Source of the DNA: Paracoccaceae bacterium
GTDB taxonomy: Bacteria; Pseudomonadota; Alphaproteobacteria; Rhodobacterales; Rhodobacteraceae
Length of the DNA stretch: 5,449 nucleotides
Direction of reading: 5' to 3'
NCBI GenBank assembly: GCA_003545125.1
Contig: DQCI01000072.1
Span: forward strand, 14,100 to 19,548
Shown here in pieces: positions 1-5,449 of the stretch. The stretch's first letter is position 1. Each line of letters begins with the position of its first letter. The notes below the pieces were generated by a model. It searched no databases and was not told where the DNA came from. It saw nothing but the letters and a program-made list of their open reading frames with translations. The position numbers and the translations under genes are program-made.

Positions 1-1329
1 TACGAAGCCTGCGACGCGCTTGGCCTGCTGGTCTGGCAGGATTTCATGTTCGCCTGCTCGCTCTACCCCTCGACGCCCGCGTTTCTCGCCGAGGTCGAGG
101 CCGAGGTCGAAGAACAGGTCGCCCGGCTCCAGCACCATGCCTGTCTTGCGCTGTGGTGCGGCGACAACGAACTGGTGGGCGCGTTCGACTGGTACAAGGA
201 AAGCGTCGAGAACCGCGACCGCTATCTCGTCAACTATGACCGCCTCAACCGGACCGTTGAAACGACGCTCAGACGCACCGACCCGACGGCGACCTGGTGG
301 CCGTCCTCGCCGTCGCTCGGGCCGCTCGACTTCCGCGACGGCTGGCATGTCGAGGGCCAGGGAGACATGCATTTCTGGTCGGTCTGGCACGAGAACCGCG
401 CGTTCCACCATTACCGCGACGTCGCGCCCCGGTTCTGCTCGGAGTTTGGCTTCCAGTCCTACCCGTCGATGGATGTCGTCGAGAGCTTCACCGCCCCCGA
501 AGACCGCAACATCGCCGCGCCGGTTTTCGAAAGCCACCAGAAGAACGCCGGCGGCAACGAGCGCATCGCCGCGACCATGTTTCGCTACTTCCGCTGGCCC
601 GAGCGCTTCGAGGATTTCGTCTGGCTCAGCCAGGTCCAGCAATCGCAGGCGATCAAAACCGCGGTGACCCATTGGCGGGGCCTCAAACCCCACTGCATGG
701 GCACGCTCTATTGGCAGCTCAATGACACCTGGCCGGTCTGCTCCTGGTCGTCGCTCGACTACGGCGGCGGCTGGAAGCTCTTGCACTACGCGGCGAAAGA
801 GTTCTTCGCGCCGGTCACCGTGGTGGCGGTACCCGAAGAGGGCGGTATCGCTCTCAAGGCGGTGAACGACCAGCCCGCCCCGATTGCGCTCACCGTCACG
901 GCCCATGCGGTCAACCTCGCCGGGGTAACCCGGCTGCTCGACCAGGCGACCGTGCAGGTGGCCGAGGCGGCAGAGGTCGCGATGCGCGTCGAGGACGACG
1001 CGATCGCGCCGGACGAGATGCTTGCTTTCGCCTGGACCGGCTCCGATGGGTCGCAGGGTAGCGATCTCCATGCCCCGCGCCCCTGGAAGGCCTACGATCT
1101 CCTCCCGCCCGGGCTGAAGATGCACCAGGATGGCAATCGTCTGACCGTGTCGGCGAAGGCCCTCGCGCTGTTCGTCACGCTCGAAGCCGACGTGCCCGGC
1201 CGGTTCGACCGCAACGGTTTTCCGCTCACCCCCGGCCATCCGGTCGAGGTGACCTTCCACCCCGACGATCCGGCCGCGAAAGCCCGTTTCACGACACGCG
1301 ATCTCCATTCGGCCACAGTCACCGTTTGA
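1..1329 (+). CDS. GH2 beta-mannosidase, C-terminal half (5' end outside window)
   Basis: This exo-acting enzyme should release mannose from the non-reducing end of beta-1,4-manno-oligosaccharides. The frame is open from base 1 with no start, so only the last 442 residues are present; family members are usually about 800-850 residues, so roughly half is missing. What remains begins in the catalytic (beta/alpha)8 barrel. The segment WCGDNE carries the likely acid/base Glu at visible residue 57 (bases 169-171). FCSEFGFQSYPS carries the likely nucleophile Glu at residue 148 (bases 442-444). YWQLNDTWP at about 237-245 is the typical beta-mannosidase end-of-barrel motif. From about residue 270 onward the sequence looks like the beta-sandwich (Ig-like) domains of the family, with a last domain from about residue 372. 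The acid/base motif has Asp where Asn is commoner before the NE pair, a mild variation. It stops 25 nt before the isomerase gene and is probably co-transcribed with it. Family assignment is strong; exact substrate is inferred. Confidence 0.93.
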   Translation, partial: YEACDALGLLVWQDFMFACSLYPSTPAFLAEVEAEVEEQVARLQHHACLALWCGDNELVGAFDWYKESVENRDRYLVNYDRLNRTVETTLRRTDPTATWWPSSPSLGPLDFRDGWHVEGQGDMHFWSVWHENRAFHHYRDVAPRFCSEFGFQSYPSMDVVESFTAPEDRNIAAPVFESHQKNAGGNERIAATMFRYFRWPERFEDFVWLSQVQQSQAIKTAVTHWRGLKPHCMGTLYWQLNDTWPVCSWSSLDYGGGWKLLHYAAKEFFAPVTVVAVPEEGGIALKAVNDQPAPIALTVTAHAVNLAGVTRLLDQATVQVAEAAEVAMRVEDDAIAPDEMLAFAWTGSDGSQGSDLHAPRPWKAYDLLPPGLKMHQDGNRLTVSAKALALFVTLEADVPGRFDRNGFPLTPGHPVEVTFHPDDPAAKARFTTRDLHSATVTV

Positions 1330-1354
1330 CCTTGGCCCGCTGAAAGGAAACCCC

Positions 1355-2098
1355 ATGCCCACCATCGCCTACCAGCTCTACTGTTCGCGCAACTGGCCGC
1401 TCGTCGAAACGCTCGACATGCTGGAAAGGATCGGCTTCGAGGCCGTCGAAGGCTTCGGGCCGCTGTTTGAAGACCCCTCCGCCACCCGGGCCCTGCTCGA
1501 CGGACGCGAGATGACCATGCCGACGGCGCATTTCGCCTTCGACCTCGTGGCGGGTGATCCGAAACGCACGTTGGAGATTGCCCGCACCCTCGGGGTCGAG
1601 ACGGTGATCGTGCCCTTCCTTGCGCCCGATGCGCGCCCGACCGACAAGGCAGGCTGGGAAGACTTCGCGAAACGGCTCGCGGAGGCCGGAAAGCCGATCC
1701 GCGACGCAGGCCTCGGCTATGGCTGGCACAATCACGATTTCGAATTCCTCGCCTGCGACGATGGCACCTTCGGCATCGAGGCCATCGCGGCGCACCCGGA
1801 GGTGGGCTTCGAGCTCGATCTCGGCTGGATCCATGTCGCTGGCCACGACCCGGCAGCCTGGATTCGCAAATATGCCGACCGCCTGCTTGCGGTCCATGTG
1901 AAGGACCGCGCGCCCGAAGGCGAGAACGCGGATGAGGGCGGCTGGGCCGATCTCGGCTACGGCGAGGTCGACTACACCCGTATCGTGCCCGCGCTGGGCG
2001 ACGCCGATGTTCAGCATTGGGTGCTTGAGCACGACAACCCGAGCGATCATGAGCGGTTTGCCACACGGTCGTTCAACGCCCTGTCGATGTTCGTCTGA
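1355..2098 (+). CDS. sugar phosphate isomerase/epimerase (TIM barrel, AP-endonuclease-2 fold)
   Basis: This 247-residue protein belongs to the xylose-isomerase-like TIM-barrel superfamily, whose members isomerise or epimerise sugars, keto-sugars or inositol derivatives with a divalent metal. The sequence shows the expected strand motifs in order: AYQLY at residues 5-9, PTAHF at 56-60, GWHNHDFEF at 123-131, ELDLGW at 153-158, AVHVKD at 179-184 and VLEHD at 223-227. By comparison with the family, the metal ligands are probably E130, D155, H181 and E225, so the site looks intact. It is slightly short for the family (commonly 250-290). The ATG at 1355 is preceded by AAAGGAAA at 1343-1350, at good spacing. 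No signal peptide is seen, so it is cytoplasmic. It sits 14 nt upstream of a Gfo/Idh/MocA oxidoreductase, a recurring partnership in sugar catabolic operons (compare E. coli ycjR/ycjS). The substrate cannot be read from sequence; an inosose isomerase/dehydratase-like or 3-keto-glycoside epimerase role is possible. Confidence 0.88.
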   Translation: MPTIAYQLYCSRNWPLVETLDMLERIGFEAVEGFGPLFEDPSATRALLDGREMTMPTAHFAFDLVAGDPKRTLEIARTLGVETVIVPFLAPDARPTDKAGWEDFAKRLAEAGKPIRDAGLGYGWHNHDFEFLACDDGTFGIEAIAAHPEVGFELDLGWIHVAGHDPAAWIRKYADRLLAVHVKDRAPEGENADEGGWADLGYGEVDYTRIVPALGDADVQHWVLEHDNPSDHERFATRSFNALSMFV

Positions 2099-2105
2099 GG
2101 AGGGG
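2097..2105 (+). promoter_or_regulatory. strong Shine-Dalgarno overlapping the upstream stop codon
   Basis: GAGGAGGGG begins inside the TGA stop of the isomerase gene (2096-2098) and ends 7 nt before the ATG at 2113. It supports that start over the in-frame ATG at 2125. The overlap suggests ribosomes finishing the isomerase can reinitiate at once on the oxidoreductase, keeping the pair co-expressed. The strong SD is seen directly; coupling is inferred. Confidence 0.75.
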
Positions 2106-2112
2106 ACCCCCA

Positions 2113-3252
2113 ATGACCGCCAACATGGGCAAGATCGGCGTCGGCATCGTCGGCTGCGGCAACATCTCCACGGCCTATCTGCAACTCAGCCCGCTGTTCA
2201 AATCGCTGGAGGTGCGCGCGGTCGCGGACATTGCGCCCGCGGCGGCGGATGCACAGGCGAAAAGATTTGGCGTGCGCGCCGAGGGGGTGGCCGACCTCAT
2301 CAAGGCCGGCGACATCGACATGGTGGTCAACCTCACCGTGCCCAACGCCCACTACGAGGTGTCCAGACGGGTGCTGGAAGCGGGCAAGCACAGCTACTCC
2401 GAAAAGCCCTTCGTGCTCACGCTGGAGGAGGGCGAGGCGCTGAGGGAGCTGGCGACGAAGAAGGGCCTGCGTATCGGCTCCGCCCCAGACACCTTCCTCG
2501 GCGGTGCACATCAGCTTGCCCGCGCCACGCTCGACAACGGCAAGATCGGCAAGGTCATCGGCGGCACCGCCCATGTGATGGGCCACGGCATGGAGGCCTG
2601 GCACCCGAACCCCGATTTCTTCTTCCAGCCGGGCGGCGGGCCGGTGCTCGATCTGGGGCCCTACTACGTGACCAACCTGGTGCAGCTTCTGGGGCCGGTC
2701 CGCGCCGTCACCGCGATGACGGCGGCGAGCTTCCCCACCCGCACCATCGGCAATGGTCCGCGCAAGGGCGAAGAGGTGCCGGTGGACACGCCGACCAACA
2801 GTCACGGCATTCTCGAGTTCGCCTCCGGCGCGCTGGTGACGCTCAGCGCGAGCTGGGACGTCTGGGCGCACCGGCACGCCAACATGGAGCTCTACGGCGA
2901 GACCGGCTCGCTCTACCTGCCGGATCCGAACTTCTTCGGCGGCGACGTCAGCCTGGTCGCGGCCGGCAAGGCACCAGTGCCGCTCAGTTGGGATCACCCG
3001 TTCGGCCGGCCCAACCACGATGACAAGGGCGTGGCGCGGGCCAACTACCGCACCGCCGGGCTCGCGGAGATGGCCGCGGCGATAGAACAGGGGCGTGACC
3101 ACCGGGCCGGGTTGGACCTCGCGCTGCACGTCGTCGATGTGCTAACCTCGATCCTGAAATCGGGCGAGACTCGCGGCTGGGTCGAACTCACCACCACTTG
3201 CGGCCGGCCCGCGGCGCTCGGTCCCGAAGAGGCCGCGGCCCTGATGGCCTGA
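2113..3252 (+). CDS. Gfo/Idh/MocA family NAD(P)-dependent sugar oxidoreductase
   Basis: This 379-residue cytoplasmic dehydrogenase should oxidise or reduce a sugar, sugar derivative or glycoside using NAD(P). The N-terminal Rossmann fold starts with GVGIVGCGNIS (residues 9-19), the dinucleotide-binding loop. VVNLTVPNAHYE (71-82) is the family's strand and loop after the nucleotide site, and SEKPF (96-100) contains the conserved EKP with likely catalytic K98. The C-terminal alpha/beta substrate domain follows from about residue 120. Its GGGPVLDLGPYY motif (174-185) puts Tyr184 where dihydrodiol-dehydrogenase and GFOR-like members have a catalytic Tyr, rather than the His of inositol-dehydrogenase-like D-x-G-x-x-H members. 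D39 at the end of the second strand (VADI) hints at NAD(H) preference, a weak inference. Length is normal (330-390). It lies 14 nt after the isomerase and 10 nt before the GNAT fragment, so it is mid-operon. Fold and cofactor use are firm; the substrate is unknown. Confidence 0.92.
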   Translation: MTANMGKIGVGIVGCGNISTAYLQLSPLFKSLEVRAVADIAPAAADAQAKRFGVRAEGVADLIKAGDIDMVVNLTVPNAHYEVSRRVLEAGKHSYSEKPFVLTLEEGEALRELATKKGLRIGSAPDTFLGGAHQLARATLDNGKIGKVIGGTAHVMGHGMEAWHPNPDFFFQPGGGPVLDLGPYYVTNLVQLLGPVRAVTAMTAASFPTRTIGNGPRKGEEVPVDTPTNSHGILEFASGALVTLSASWDVWAHRHANMELYGETGSLYLPDPNFFGGDVSLVAAGKAPVPLSWDHPFGRPNHDDKGVARANYRTAGLAEMAAAIEQGRDHRAGLDLALHVVDVLTSILKSGETRGWVELTTTCGRPAALGPEEAAALMA

Positions 3253-3262
3253 AGGGAGCCGG

Positions 3263-3631
3263 ATGGAAGGCTACGTCACCCGCGCGATCGGCTGGGCGCA
3301 ACATGGGCGCCGCGGCCAACTCCGGCACATCAGGAACCGCCGGGCCTTTGAGGCCGGCGCCGAGGGCGAGGTGCCGGCGGACTGGCGCATCACCTGTTCT
3401 TTCACTGACAAGGACTACCGGCGCCGGGGCGTGGGCGCGCGCGCCCTCGAAGGGGCGATCGGCGACAGTTTCGAGGCCTTTCCCGAGGTGATCGAGGGCC
3501 AGAAGACGTCGGCCGGGTTCCTCTGGAACGCGACCTTGGGCATGTTGGTAAAGACCGGGTTCGTCCCCATTCGAAAGATCGGCAAGCACCGCTGGCTGGT
3601 GCGCCGGACCGTTGAAGGAGCCTTGCGATGA
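3263..3631 (+). CDS. N-terminally truncated GNAT-type acetyltransferase (possible gene remnant)
   Basis: This 122-residue protein resembles the C-terminal part of GNAT N-acetyltransferases, which transfer acetyl from acetyl-CoA to an amine. IGWAQHG (residues 9-15) matches the central strand; WRITCSFTDKDYRRRGVGARALEGA (split here as WRITCSF at 41-47 and RRRGVG at 53-58) gives the core strand and the R/Q-x-x-G-x-G acetyl-CoA pyrophosphate loop. SAGFLWNATLGMLVKTGF (83-100) matches the C-terminal helix of the fold. About 50-80 N-terminal residues usual for the family are absent. A TGA at 3242-3244 in the same frame excludes upstream extension, so the truncation is real. The stretch between ALEGAIG and FEAFPE also looks several residues short. 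AAGGGAG at 3252-3258 precedes the ATG by 4 nt, a little close. The stop overlaps the next start as ATGA. It may be a degraded gene kept because its translation feeds the xylosidase, or a minimal protein. The substrate is unknown. Confidence 0.65.
   Translation: MEGYVTRAIGWAQHGRRGQLRHIRNRRAFEAGAEGEVPADWRITCSFTDKDYRRRGVGARALEGAIGDSFEAFPEVIEGQKTSAGFLWNATLGMLVKTGFVPIRKIGKHRWLVRRTVEGALR
3614..3620 (+). promoter_or_regulatory. Shine-Dalgarno within the GNAT gene driving the xylosidase start
   Basis: GAAGGAG lies 7 nt before the ATG at 3628 and inside the last codons of the GNAT fragment. The start ATG overlaps the TGA at 3629-3631 as ATGA, the classic layout for termination-reinitiation. The motif and overlap are seen directly; coupled translation is inferred. 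Confidence 0.75.
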
Positions 3632-5229
3632 TCCGCAACCCCGTGTTGCCGGGATTCAACCCTGACCCGTCCTTGCTCAGGGTCGGTGATGACTACTACA
3701 TCGCCACCTCGACCTTCGAATGGTACCCGGGTGTGCAGATCCACCGCTCGCGCGACCTGGTGAACTGGACGTTGGTGACGCGCCCGCTCAACCGCGCGGC
3801 GCTGCTCGACATGCGCGGCAACCCGGATTCCTGCGGGGTCTGGGCGCCCTGCCTCAGCCATGACGGCGAGAAGTTCTGGCTCGTCTACACCGACGTGAAA
3901 CGGTTCGACGGCGCTTTCAAGGACACCCACAACTACATCACCGCCTGCGATACGATCGACGGGGAATGGTGCGATCCGTGGTCTGTGAATTCCTCCGGTT
4001 TCGACCCGTCGCTGTTTCACGACGACGACGGGCGCAAGTATTTCCTCAACATGCTGTGGAACCACAGGGGCAAGGATTCGGGGTCCAACCCGGCCCATGA
4101 CCGCTTCGACGGGATCGTGTTGCAGGAATGGAGCCCGGAGGACGGGCTGACCGGGCCGGTGCGCAACATCTGGACCGGCACCAGCAAGGGCCTCACCGAG
4201 GGGGCGCATCTGTTCAAAAGAAACGGCTATTACTACCTCACGACCGCCGAGGGCGGCACCGGGTACGACCATGCGGTCAGCATGGCGCGGTCGCGCGACA
4301 TCGAAGGCCCTTACGAGGCGCATCCCAACAAGCACCTGATCTGTAACGCTACGGAACCCACCCATCCGATCCAGCGCACCGGCCACGGCCAGTATGTCGA
4401 GACCGCGGACGGGCAGGCCTACCATTCTTTCCTGATGGGCAGGCCGATACCGGGCGTGGACGGGCATGGGCACTATTGCCCGCTCGGGCGCGAGACCGGG
4501 CTTGAGCGTTGCGTCTGGGGCGAGGACGATTGGCTCTATCTGGAATCGGGCGGCATGGTCGCGCGCAGAGAAGTGCCAGGGTTGGCGGATGTCATGCCCG
4601 TGCCGCCGGCCCGGATCAGCTACACCTTCGACACGCTTCCCGCTGATTTCCAATGGCTTCGCACGCCAGAACCTGACCGGATTTTTCGCTGCGAAGACGG
4701 TGCTCTGGTGCTCACGGGCCGTGAATCTCTCGGTTCGTGGTTCGAACAGGCCCTGGTCGCACGCCGCCAGGAACATCACCGCTACGCCGCCGAGTGCTGG
4801 CTCGAGTTCGAGCCGGAGACCTATCAGCAGGCCGCTGGCCTCACCACCTACTACAACCGCACCAAGCTGCATGCGCTGATGCTGTCGCGCGAGCCCCGGC
4901 TGGGGCGGTCGCTGACGATCTTCTCCTGCAACGGCCAGTACCCGGAGGGGAACCTCACCTACCCGCTGACCCTGCCCATTCCCATCGCCGAAGGTCCGGT
5001 CGAGCTTGGCGTGCGGGTCGACCATGCGACCCAGCAGTTCTTCTGGCGCCATGGCGACGGCGACTGGCGCGCGATCGGCCCGAAACTCAACGCCGCGCAG
5101 ATCTCCGATGAGGGCGGGCGCGGCGAACACGGCTCCTTCACCGGCGCATTCGTCGGCATGGTCGCCTTCGATGTCTCCGGAATGGGCGCTGAGGCCCGGT
5201 TCACCGGGTTCAGCTACGACCCGACCTAA
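3628..5229 (+). CDS. xynB: GH43 beta-xylosidase (XynB/SXA type), possibly with alpha-L-arabinofuranosidase activity
   Basis: This 533-residue inverting glycosidase should release D-xylose from the non-reducing ends of beta-1,4-xylo-oligosaccharides. Residues 1 to about 320 form the five-bladed beta-propeller: NPDPS gives the general base D13, FDPSLF the pKa-tuning D126, and LTEGAH the general acid E191. F30 and W72 (in GVWAP) match the subsite -1 pocket residues described for the Selenomonas ruminantium enzyme SXA, and R288 (in PLGRETG) matches its conserved Arg. Residues about 330-533 form the C-terminal beta-sandwich (GH43_C2/DUF1349-like) that closes the active site in this subfamily. Length agrees with the 530-540 residues typical of the group. 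No signal peptide is visible, so it is probably cytoplasmic and depends on imported oligosaccharides. It begins with a 4-nt overlap on the GNAT fragment and is the last gene of the unit here. Related enzymes often show arabinofuranosidase side activity. Confidence 0.95.
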   Translation: MIRNPVLPGFNPDPSLLRVGDDYYIATSTFEWYPGVQIHRSRDLVNWTLVTRPLNRAALLDMRGNPDSCGVWAPCLSHDGEKFWLVYTDVKRFDGAFKDTHNYITACDTIDGEWCDPWSVNSSGFDPSLFHDDDGRKYFLNMLWNHRGKDSGSNPAHDRFDGIVLQEWSPEDGLTGPVRNIWTGTSKGLTEGAHLFKRNGYYYLTTAEGGTGYDHAVSMARSRDIEGPYEAHPNKHLICNATEPTHPIQRTGHGQYVETADGQAYHSFLMGRPIPGVDGHGHYCPLGRETGLERCVWGEDDWLYLESGGMVARREVPGLADVMPVPPARISYTFDTLPADFQWLRTPEPDRIFRCEDGALVLTGRESLGSWFEQALVARRQEHHRYAAECWLEFEPETYQQAAGLTTYYNRTKLHALMLSREPRLGRSLTIFSCNGQYPEGNLTYPLTLPIPIAEGPVELGVRVDHATQQFFWRHGDGDWRAIGPKLNAAQISDEGGRGEHGSFTGAFVGMVAFDVSGMGAEARFTGFSYDPT

Positions 5230-5297
5230 AGGTTTGTCGCGCGCGTGCCGGCGGCTGTGGTGTTTCGGTTCGGGTGGTGGACTGCGCGCAAGGCCCG

Positions 5298-5371
5298 GGC
5301 GCACGGGCTCTGCCCACAGGCGCACGGGCTCTGCCCACAGGCGCACGGGCTCTGCCCACAGGCGCACGGGC
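5298..5371. repeat. 21-bp perfect tandem repeat, about 3.5 copies
   Basis: Three identical 21-bp units occupy 5298-5318, 5319-5339 and 5340-5360, followed by an 11-bp partial copy at 5361-5371. Each unit starts GGCGCACGGG and ends CTCTGCCCACA. Each contains GGGC-TCT-GCCC, a 4-bp stem with a 3-nt loop. The period is close to two helical turns, so equivalent bases face the same side of the DNA. The perfect identity suggests recent expansion by slippage or active maintenance. It lies about 70 bp past the xylosidase stop. No spacers separate the units, so this is not a CRISPR array. Role unknown: candidates are a protein-binding array, a 3' mRNA structure or a simple minisatellite. Confidence 0.93.
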
Positions 5372-5383
5372 GAGGTTCGCCCG
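5367..5383. other. inverted repeat / hairpin immediately after the tandem repeat
   Basis: CGGGCGA (5367-5373) and TCGCCCG (5377-5383) are perfect reverse complements around a GGT loop, giving a 7-bp GC-rich stem. The left arm overlaps the partial fourth repeat copy. No T-run follows on the + strand, and no A-run precedes it for reading on the - strand, so it is not a standard intrinsic terminator. It could stall polymerase, protect the 3' end of the xylosidase mRNA or assist Rho-dependent termination; none of these is shown by sequence alone. Confidence 0.55.
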
Positions 5384-5392
5384 CCCGGGACA

Positions 5393-5410
5393 GTTAGCGG
5401 TAGCATTAGC
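5393..5410. promoter_or_regulatory. triple nnTAGC hexamer array, candidate operator
   Basis: Three head-to-tail hexamers, GTTAGC, GGTAGC and ATTAGC, stand at exact 6-bp spacing, followed by an A-rich AAAAACAACCA stretch. This is the least GC-rich piece of the intergenic region and lies 13-30 bp before a TTGACC box. TTAGC-type half-sites occur in operators of LacI-family sugar regulators, but here they are direct rather than inverted, so regulator identity is open. Confidence 0.3.
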
Positions 5411-5422
5411 AAAAACAACCAC

Positions 5423-5428
5423 TTGACC
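5423..5428 (+). promoter_or_regulatory. possible -35 box (TTGACC) of a downstream gene
   Basis: TTGACC matches five of six bases of the sigma-70 -35 consensus and follows an A-rich stretch. The window ends at 5449. A 17-bp spacer would put the -10 at about 5446, so it cannot be verified here. If real, it would start a transcript running rightward out of the window. Confidence 0.3.
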
Positions 5429-5449
5429 CCCCGTCCGAGTTCGCCCACC

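Noticed and set aside
1932..3023. A 363-codon + strand frame overlapping the isomerase and oxidoreductase.
   Set aside because: It is an out-of-frame shadow with an Arg/Ala/Gly-rich translation, no ribosome site and no domain, and it crosses two well-supported genes.
2047..3129. A 360-codon minus-strand frame opposite the oxidoreductase.
   Set aside because: Its composition is low-complexity, rich in Arg, Ala, Gly, Val and His, with no family motif; the + strand gene accounts fully for the region.
5221..5236. ACCT-AA-AGGT dyad at the xylosidase stop as a terminator.
   Set aside because: The stem has only 4 bp with a loop too small to form a stable hairpin, and no T-run follows.
5298..5371. 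CRISPR array.
   Set aside because: The 21-bp units abut each other directly with no unique spacers.
5210..5422. A small minus-strand protein with a repeated GRARAPV heptad encoded by the 21-bp repeat.
   Set aside because: Any 21-bp repeat gives a seven-residue repeat in open frames; no convincing ribosome site or known protein is seen, and it runs into the end of the xylosidase gene.
3415..5448. A 677-codon open frame on the minus strand, antisense to the xylosidase and running through the repeats.
   Set aside because: It lies opposite a clearly recognisable GH43 gene with intact catalytic residues, shows no recognisable domain, and is explained by the scarcity of stop codons in GC-rich antisense frames.

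Overview
The window is GC-rich (by eye in the mid-60s percent), densely coding and entirely on the + strand up to position 5229. Strong G/C third-position bias, Shine-Dalgarno starts and tight gene spacing suggest a high-GC alphaproteobacterium, perhaps of the Rhodobacterales or Rhizobiales. This placement is inferred from style; there is no phylogenetic marker in the window.

Layout: (1) 1-1329 is the C-terminal half of a GH2 beta-mannosidase whose start lies upstream of the window. (2) 1355-2098 is a TIM-barrel sugar (phosphate) isomerase/epimerase. (3) 2113-3252 is a Gfo/Idh/MocA NAD(P)-dependent sugar oxidoreductase. (4) 3263-3631 is a short GNAT acetyltransferase lacking its N-terminal part. 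(5) 3628-5229 is a complete GH43 beta-xylosidase of the XynB/SXA type. The gaps are 25, 14 and 10 nt, followed by a 4-nt ATGA overlap, and no internal promoter or terminator is apparent, so the five genes look like one polycistronic unit. (6) 5230-5449 is non-coding. It holds a perfect 21-bp tandem repeat (about 3.5 copies), a 7-bp-stem hairpin, a triple nnTAGC hexamer and a TTGACC box near the window end that may belong to the promoter of the next gene.

Reading of the system: this is the distal part of a plant-polysaccharide (hemicellulose) utilisation operon. No signal peptide is visible on the complete genes, so the enzymes probably act in the cytoplasm on imported manno- and xylo-oligosaccharides, trimming them to monosaccharides. 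The oxidoreductase plus TIM-barrel epimerase pair resembles the E. coli YcjS/YcjR arrangement and may add an oxidation/epimerisation route for unusual glycosides. That function is inferred, not shown. The most unusual items are the truncated GNAT gene translationally coupled to the xylosidase, and the identical 21-bp repeats downstream.
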